Of a DNA stretch of 64,000 bases, positions 57,438-64,000 are shown piece after piece. Each line of letters opens with the position of its first letter. Within the stretch, counting starts at the first letter, position 1. The notes under the pieces are model-generated. The model worked only from the letters and a program-made list of their open reading frames with translations, had not been told where the DNA came from and searched no databases. The stretch spans positions 124,001 to 188,000 of the forward strand of contig BSDZ01000005.1 of NCBI GenBank assembly GCA_030268105.1. The letters are read 5' to 3'. Source of the DNA: Volvox africanus (Eukaryota; Chlorophyta; Chlorophyceae; Chlamydomonadales; Volvocaceae). The position numbers were made by a program, and so were the translations under genes.

Positions 57438-57968
57438 CCGACGCCGTGAATCGAAGCCGGCTGGTAAACGAGGAGCGCAGTAGAGCGCTACTGAGGCTGC
57501 TGCGGCTGAGCCGTGGGTCGTCACCGATGGATGTTTTGCTATCGGCCCTTCCAGTGCTGACCTCTCGGAATGATTGATGAGCTGTTACCATGTCATATGC
57601 CGTGTAAGACGTAATGCTGCGTGCGATTTATGAAGCGGCTGCTGGTGATGCATAGCAGCAGAACTCCTGCAGTAAATGCCGTTCTGTTTCGTTTCCTTCG
57701 AGAACCTGTTTGGGTGGGCGCCATATCCAAACGATTTAGACGAGGATCCGAGGTTGCCAATAGGACCCTTACTTCATCGCCCATGGAATGCGCAATCTTG
57801 GTTTGGGAGGTACTAAGGTCCGGTGAGAGAGGGCTGTAAACGTTCGAATCGGGCCCCATCCACCCCCTCACTCAATTGCATGTGCAATGGCAGACGGACA
57901 CACGACTGTTTGCCTCGGCGCCGTGCCAAGCCGCGGAATGGCCACCTTGCCAAGCCTCGCTAGCCTTG
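57438..57968. terminator. Convergent 3' region with UGUAA signals
   Basis: A 531-bp gap between two convergent stop codons. TGTAA occurs on the + strand at 57603-57607 and at 57835-57839; either could end the cupin-gene transcript, and the second would place its end close to the exonuclease 3' end. No minus-strand TGTAA was seen. Confidence 0.4.
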
Positions 57969-60900
57969 CTACGTATCATGTATCATGACTCGTCGGCCTT
58001 CGGTGGTGACCGCATCCCGGCCCCCTCCAAGCAAGTTCCACAATTCCCCATCTCGACTGACGCCACGTTCCAGGCTTTGCATCTCGAGATCAAGGACTGC
58101 ACGACGCACCAACTTGGGGTCGAACCCGTGCAGCTGCAGTCGCTCGAATTGCAGCTCCGACATAATCCCATCCGGAAGTGGGACGGCCCCTGCGTCCAGC
58201 GATGCGGGGGAGGGAAATAGTGACATAGACAACGAATGCCTGTCTAGAACAGTGATCGCTGTAGTAGAAAACAAAGGGGAAGTGGGAGTTGGCGGGAGCA
58301 AGAGAACGAGTGCGGTTGGGGTCAGGGATAACTGATGGATGCATGGACTGGGGGTACCGGAGTAGGAAGCGTGAGAAAATCTGTGCGAAGACGTCAAACC
58401 GCCCAAGCGAAAAACTGCCGCACTGTCCTTGAGCTGCCCGTTTAGCAGATCCACCTAAACCCAACAATAACCACCTTCACAACCGAACAACAACTGCAAT
58501 AACCACCTCAAAACGTCAAAAGTTAACCCCGCCGAGTAAACTCCCCGGTCACCGACCCACCAGGGGATCCCAGCACTCGAGTCATAGTCAGTGTGTACAG
58601 GGAGGCGGGCATCGCGTCCTGACGGAGGTGCGTGGGAGAGGGAAGGGAGGAAAGGGAGGGGCACACGGAGGTGAGGGGGGGAGTACACGATGGACAAAGG
58701 AGGGACCGCGACCCGACTCAGGGACCCATATGGGGGCGCAGAGGTTGAGGACACACAAGCAATACACACGCACACGCGTTCCAGGTCGGTGCATCGGGTC
58801 GGTCATACAGGGGCGCAACGACGCAGGTCCATCTCCAGAGCTGAGGGCGGCGAGATGGTGGCCGCATTGGGTTGAGCCGCAATGGCAGCAAGTACAGCAC
58901 AAGTTCCTTCCGCACACGTGCACCTGCAGAGCTGACCGCCGCTTGCTTGACAGCTTGGAAGTACGGACGGCGGCTGCGCAATGCACACCCGCCAGGTTGC
59001 CGTACAACGTAAGGAGCTCCACCGCCGTCTTCGGCCCTATGCCCGCGACGCCCTGTACGACTTGCACACAAAGTGGTGGAATTCTCAATTTACCTGCCAT
59101 CCAAAAGTATGTAAAGGTGTGAAAAGTCTTGGAATGGACTCACAAATCATGTCCCACACGGACGCTATTCGAAACACGACGCCTGCGCCAAACCCCGGGC
59201 TCCGAAACTCTGAGTCCTAAAACTCCTAAAACCCCGACACCTACCGGCAGGCGGTCTGAAGCATCTCCAGTAAGGGCCTTATAGTCTGGCACCAGGGCTG
59301 GAGCCACCCCTAGCGCCGAAACCACATCCGCGTCACGAAGCTTCACAAATGGAAAATCTGCGGCGAGGCTGATGCCGCGGAGACGGCTGCGCCGTGGCGG
59401 CGGTGTAGTTCCCGCCAGCCCTTCCGAGGCCGCCGCTGCCGTCGCCGCAGACAGCGATGTTGCGCCAGATGGTGATGTGCTTGGCGGCATCGAGTATGGT
59501 GATTTCGGTAATGATTTTGCCGGGTAGAGCATCGCAACGTCCCATGGGTCACTTACTAGCTGCATTAGGTCACGGTCCCCGCTGAGGATTCGTACAGCCA
59601 TGCCCTTTCGTACTGCTTGTTGGACGAGCAGGCCCGCAAGGTCGTCGGCCTGCAGAAGGGTCCGTAAACAGCACAAAGGAAGCTGCAATGACCCGTGGGT
59701 CACATGCCGCGAGGCACACATGCGCGCTGACCTTCTGAGGAGGAAATACAACATCACTTCTCGGAGGGGTCACTCCTGCGTGGCAACAACCCCTCAACCA
59801 ACCAGGGGTGGCAACATGGTGTGGAAGAAAGCTGCCGGACGCTACGGGTATAGAGTGTGCCGCGGAATTGGTAGTTGTCGCGATGTTAGTTGCCACAATT
59901 GCCTATTGCTCTTAGTATAAATGTGTACGGCATCTATGTACGGTGGACATTTCTCCTTTGTGTAAAACCCTGGGCCCCTAGCTTACCTCAAGCCAGGGAC
60001 GGCACAACGGAGTAACCGACATAACGCCCAACAGTCGCTGCGGACCGGACAGGAGAGAACAGGAGAGGGCAGGGAGATTTGGAGATCTGTACGAATAGCC
60101 GCCAACACATGGTTAATAAAATCAGATGAAAGCTCCCTCGTAAACCGGTTAGAGATACCCCGTACGCCGTACGCCGACAAAGAGCGAGCCAGGCTACAGG
60201 TGGGAGCACGCTACAAGCATCGTCCGGCAATAACCGCCGTGGACTTAACCGTAAGGCGGTTAGCAGAAACGAAATTATGAGGTCTGTTTGTGCTGAAGTC
60301 GTTACCCTACGGACGCGCGGGCCCACTGGCCCATGGGTCCGCTTCATCGGCTAAGACCTGACAAAGCATACATTGACCACCTCCATACACACACACACAT
60401 GCACATATTAACACACGCACCTGCAGATTGCTAAGGTCGGAGTAAAACTCGACTCCCTTTGACGCGCGGCCTGCTTTGTACGGCGGTTCCAATGTCGCGA
60501 CAGCGGCGGGACCGCCCGCAACGCCAGCGGGTTCCGTTAGGCCGAGCATCTCCGCCCGCTCGGGTCCCAGCGCCGCCGCCAGCATCGCTGCCAGGTCTGC
60601 CACCGCCGTCGACATCGGACTCCGAAGCGCTGGGGGCTGCATCTGCAGCGGATCGCTGCTGACGGCGGCGGTGGCGGTGGCGACGTGTGGTGTTAACGGG
60701 GGCCGTGGCGGCAGAAAGGAGCCGCTGGGGTGAAGATACGACGCGGGCGCCGCGGCTGCCTCCGCCACGGCGGCCGCTTGCATCTCCGCGACGACGTCAG
60801 GCAGAGTGAGGAACCGGGAGGCAAGTTCCTGTTGGGCGATGCCACAGATGACATTGGTCCGGCTCGATATCATCAGCCCCATGAAGGGATGAGAGGGAAA

Positions 60901-62507
60901 TAGGGAAGATGTCGCTCTCAAGGTACGGCATTCAGATTAAAGGTACGGCAACCAGCATGGCCATATCATTACCGGCGGTAATAAGTGGAAGTGAGTTCTG
61001 GTTGAGAAGCAGTACGTCGTCGGGCATACCGTCGTAAACGAAATGTAAATTGTACAGCCCCACCAGCACCGTACCTTCCAGTCCAGCCGTCCTTGCTGTA
61101 CAAGCTCCGCCGCCGCCAACCCGCGACTTCCCGCCGCCCCGGGGTCGATGAGGGATAGGGCGGCGCGGAAAGTGGGGCCGGGTGGGTCGAACAGTACTGC
61201 CAAAGATGTGGGTTGCACTCTGCGAAGGGCGGCCTGAAGCACCTGGGCGTGCGGGTGGTGGGGTGGGGGCGCGGATCGTTGGAGCGAATACGTGTGTTTT
61301 ATAGCTTTCCGCCCCTCCAGCGGTTGACTTTCCCTCCAGCGGGAGGTGCGTCTGGCGGTAGCGCTGGTGGCGGCGGTGGTGCACTCCGGGCGAACTAGGG
61401 ACGGGAACCCGATGATGGTGGGGGGTGGGGGTAAGGAGGGGGGAGGAGGAGGATAGCTGTGCTGTTGCTGGGACGCAATGGTGGTCAGGGATGCATTTGT
61501 ACAGGTAATAAGACCGGGGAGGCCAAACGATTTTCCATTTATAACACGGTTTAAGGCTCAGCGGACGAATCATTTATTAGAATTGACGACAATAAGGCGT
61601 CAAGGGGAACCTGTAGCGATGGTTGCATCTAGGAAAGATAGTTCCGTACGGAAAAAAACGTGTGGTTCCAGCATCATTTTTTGCGTTGCCGTACCTTCAT
61701 AACACCGTACGTGACCGATGTTGGCGTCCCGGTGCTGGTTGCTAGGCCACGGCCGCGGCCGTATCCGAAGAAGGAACGGTTAGCGAGGTAGTTACCATCA
61801 ACAATGAGCAGGATATCAGCGGGAGAGGCGGTGCGACGAACAGTTGCTTCGGCAGACGGTGATGGTTGTGTCGCGGTTGCCCTCCGTACGGCTGTGGCGT
61901 GAAGCTGCTGGGTTGTGGCATCTTCGTCGGAGCCTGCCGACGATGGTGAGGGAGATTGTTTCAGAGCGACATCTTCCGCGCCGGCGGTTTTCGATTTCCG
62001 TGTCCGTGGTTTCGGAGCTGACACCACCGTAATATGTGATGATGTCGTGTTTTCAACCACCAAGGTGGTTGTCAACGTTTCAGTTTGCTGCGGCTGTTCG
62101 ACAGGCTCGTGTATTGAAGTTCCAGATCGCGATCTGGGTTTCGCTGGAGCTATAGACGTTAAGGAGGTACTGTTCTTGGCGCCCCGAAATCGTGGCAGAC
62201 AAGTGGCGGAACCTGTGGCTGTCGATGGCAAAGCTCCGAAGCTTGGTGCGCCCAAACGACCCTTTTCTCGATAGTCACAATAGATGGGTTTGGTGTTTGA
62301 GCTGGACCGACATGCCTGTAAGCCGCGTAAAGTCCCTTTTGCGGCTGATTTTATGTTTCGAACAAATCGGGAAGTTTTGGTGGTTGATAACACGAAATCG
62401 GGGCCACAACACAAAATCGGGACAGAATAAAGTGTCCAGGGTCCCATGCTGCTAGATAAAATGCCGCCAATACCGCGCATCCAAGTTGATAAATGCATCA
62501 GACACAT
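57969..62507 (-). CDS. PolI-type 5'-3' exonuclease, probably organellar
   Basis: Resembles the stand-alone 5'-3' exonuclease domain of bacterial DNA polymerase I (flap and RNA-primer removal). Plant homologues sit in plastids or mitochondria. Eight exons close in phase (728 aa): 62507-61695, 61242-61075, 60828-60421, 60037-59987, 59649-59245, 59052-58987, 58454-58400, 58189-57969. A long basic, Ser/Thr-rich N-terminus without acidic start suits organelle import. Nuclease motifs follow in order: LLIVDGNYLANRSFFGYGRG with SVTYGVMK; LAVLFDPPGPTFR; YKAGR; WLEADDLAGLL across an intron; ILSGDRDLMQLV; VPDYKALTGDASDRLP; and the helix-hairpin-helix GVAGIGPKTAVELL. The metal-binding acids are present. 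About 150 residues, much of them Ala-rich, are inserted between TFR and YKAGR, which are normally near neighbours. No polymerase domain follows. The donor of exon 6 (GTGCAT) and exon 7 are the least certain. Confidence 0.87.
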
Positions 62508-62892
62508 CGCCGGGCAATGTTACCGGTGCATTTGTGTTGTCGTACTTGATAAGACCCGTAAAATTACATGAATCTTGGGGTTCCAATTATTAACGAGTAT
62601 GATATTTATATTTAAATAATACAACCCAGTGTATGTTCCCTTCGTCGGAGAGTGTAGGTCCTGATGTAGGTCCATGCGGTGGGACGAGCACGGCAGAAGC
62701 GAAGCGATTGATATTGGTCTGCCATTTTGCTAGGTGTATTGCTAAAGTATGTTATGATGATTTGCAGTTAGTATTCGTCTAGTAGCATAAGTACGCATCG
62801 TCGCTTACTTCTTCCGAAGCGCACAGATTTTAGTGGAAAATATTGCGAGGTCCTCAACGTATTATTGTGTTTTTATTTGCCTTTTGAACGCC
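62508..62892. promoter_or_regulatory. Divergent promoter region of two exonuclease genes
   Basis: A 385-bp AT-rich gap between the start codons of the 5'-3' exonuclease (62507, minus) and the 3'-5' exonuclease (62893, plus). [17 protein letters not shown] sequence occurs near 62605-62620, but no TATA box can be assigned to either gene with confidence. A shared promoter is plausible. Confidence 0.45.
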
Positions 62893-63804
62893 ATGATGCT
62901 TGAGAACGGCATTGGGCAATCAAGCCGTGCGTCTACCCGGTGCACAGCGTGGGTACTGCTCTCCTGCACGCGCCTGGATATCACTTGGCCCGCATCATCA
63001 CCAATCTGCCGCGCCACGCATCGGGCCTCAACGATTGCTTCTCGATCATGGTCATCGTCGTCACACAAATTTCTCGACCCATCGGGACGGAGCCAGTCCA
63101 CCTTCATGGATCCCAATTCGCGCATCATCCAAATCCCCAGAACTACCACCACTAGTGCGGTGGAAGTCCAAGTTTGGGCTGAACCTTCTGATTCGCGGCC
63201 GTTTGCAGGGCCCGCCGCTGTCAGATCCCAGGTTTATGACCACGGCGGCAGCCGTGATGGCACCACTCTGATTCCAACGAACCCCGCATTAACGATGAGG
63301 GAGAGGCGGAATACTCGTTCAGACGGTGTAGGGGTCGCCGCCAGTCGCGGTGGTGGTGACGGTGCCTCTCGTGACGGTAGCGGCGGTCGTGCAGCTAACC
63401 ACAATCACGAAAGCAGCAGAGGCAACTTATACAGTGAGAAAAAACAGTCGTCACCGCCATCGTCATCATCTTCACCCTCGATGCGTGTTGGTGTTCCGCA
63501 ACCTCCGCCACTTCAAGATCACAGCAACGGCGGCTACAAGCTGGTCTCTTCGCCATCAGAGCTCGAGGTGATGCTGGATCAGCTTGTGGCCACGGCGGCT
63601 GCAGGACACGCTGGTGGCAGTACTGGCGGCACTGGCGGTGGCAGCAGCATAATAGGCGGCAGCGCTGACAATGGGAGGGTTGGTAGCTCCGACCTCCTGC
63701 TCGGCAGTGGCTGCAGTGGTGGCGGGAACGGCCTTGGGCCCCTAGCAGTGGATTGTGAGGGTGTGGAGCTAGGGAGGCCGGGAGGCCGGCTCTGCCTGCT
63801 GCAG
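62893..63804 (+). CDS. 3'-5' exonuclease (DEDD, Egl/EXD-like), first exon only
   Basis: Only the first coding exon lies in the window; it ends CTGCTGCAG before a GTTTGT donor at 63805 and the gene runs off the right edge. The start is the first ATG (tandem ATGATG) after an upstream in-frame stop. About 215 residues of Ser/Arg/Gly-rich sequence come first, perhaps a targeting region plus linker. The fold then begins with YKLVSSPSELEVMLDQL, is interrupted by about 50 Gly/Ser-rich residues, and resumes with GPLAVDCEGVELGR and LCLLQ. DCE supplies the first two acidic metal ligands of the DEDD family (motif Exo I), with the spacing of the RNase D/egalitarian-like exonuclease domain. Exo II and III are outside the window, so activity and RNA-versus-DNA preference are open. 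Confidence 0.75.
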
Positions 63805-64000
63805 GTTTGTGCTTATGTGGGTCCTTGTGGGGGTGTTTTGGGATACATACGAGTGAATGTTTGAATTGGTGTGTACGCACGTGCATACACGGACATGGGC
63901 AACCTAATACCCAACCAGATAGGTACACAGCCACCGCATTGCAGCATCCTAGGTCAGGGATGACATTCAATCCCCACGGGTGGTTACCTAGCTAGCTATA

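Noticed and set aside
1..64000. CRISPR arrays, rRNA genes, bacterial operons
   Set aside because: No regularly spaced identical repeats with unique spacers, no rRNA core sequences, and the genes are intron-rich and eukaryotic.

Overview
The window looks like nuclear DNA of a volvocine green alga (Chlamydomonas/Volvox/Gonium group). The genes are GC-rich and broken into many exons with GTGAGT/GTGCGT-type donors. Their proteins carry long Ala/Gln/Gly/Ser low-complexity inserts, several UGUAA-type poly(A) signals can be seen, and one gene belongs to a RING-CH family I recall as large in these algae (memory, not checked). No bacterial-style operons, CRISPR arrays or rRNA genes were seen, and no convincing tRNA. 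All gene models were built by eye from splice signals, reading phase and family motifs. Most close in phase.

Layout, left to right: (1) 38-486 (-), RING-CH ubiquitin-ligase-type protein, cut by the window edge. (2) 3702-10049 (-), CRSH, a calcium-regulated RelA/SpoT homologue with two EF-hands. (3) 10635-28101 (+), an unusually large FANCM-type DNA translocase of about 3,430 residues, ending in a PHD finger; it starts 585 bp from CRSH on the opposite strand. (4) 29717-36212 (-), a kinesin with a kinesin-6-like motor, convergent with FANCM. (5) 36573-39087 (+), a small unrecognised EF-hand-like protein, head to head with the kinesin. (6) 42601-45658 (+), an unrecognised Ser-rich protein with repeated Arg-x-x-Ser sites. 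(7) 45659-52528, a gene-poor stretch with AT-rich blocks, hairpins, a foldback element and a microRNA-precursor-like stem. (8) 52529-57437 (+), a cysteine-dioxygenase-like cupin protein. (9) 57969-62507 (-), a PolI-type 5'-3' exonuclease, probably organellar. (10) 62893-63804 (+), the first exon of a DEDD 3'-5' exonuclease, divergent from (9) and cut by the window end.

No single pathway joins the genes. Two themes recur: genome maintenance (FANCM and the two divergent exonucleases) and calcium or organelle signalling (CRSH and the EF-hand-like protein). The most unusual items are the FANCM-PHD architecture with its 5.4-kb low-complexity exon, the insert that splits the CRSH synthetase domain, and the 44-bp near-perfect hairpin in the gene-poor stretch.
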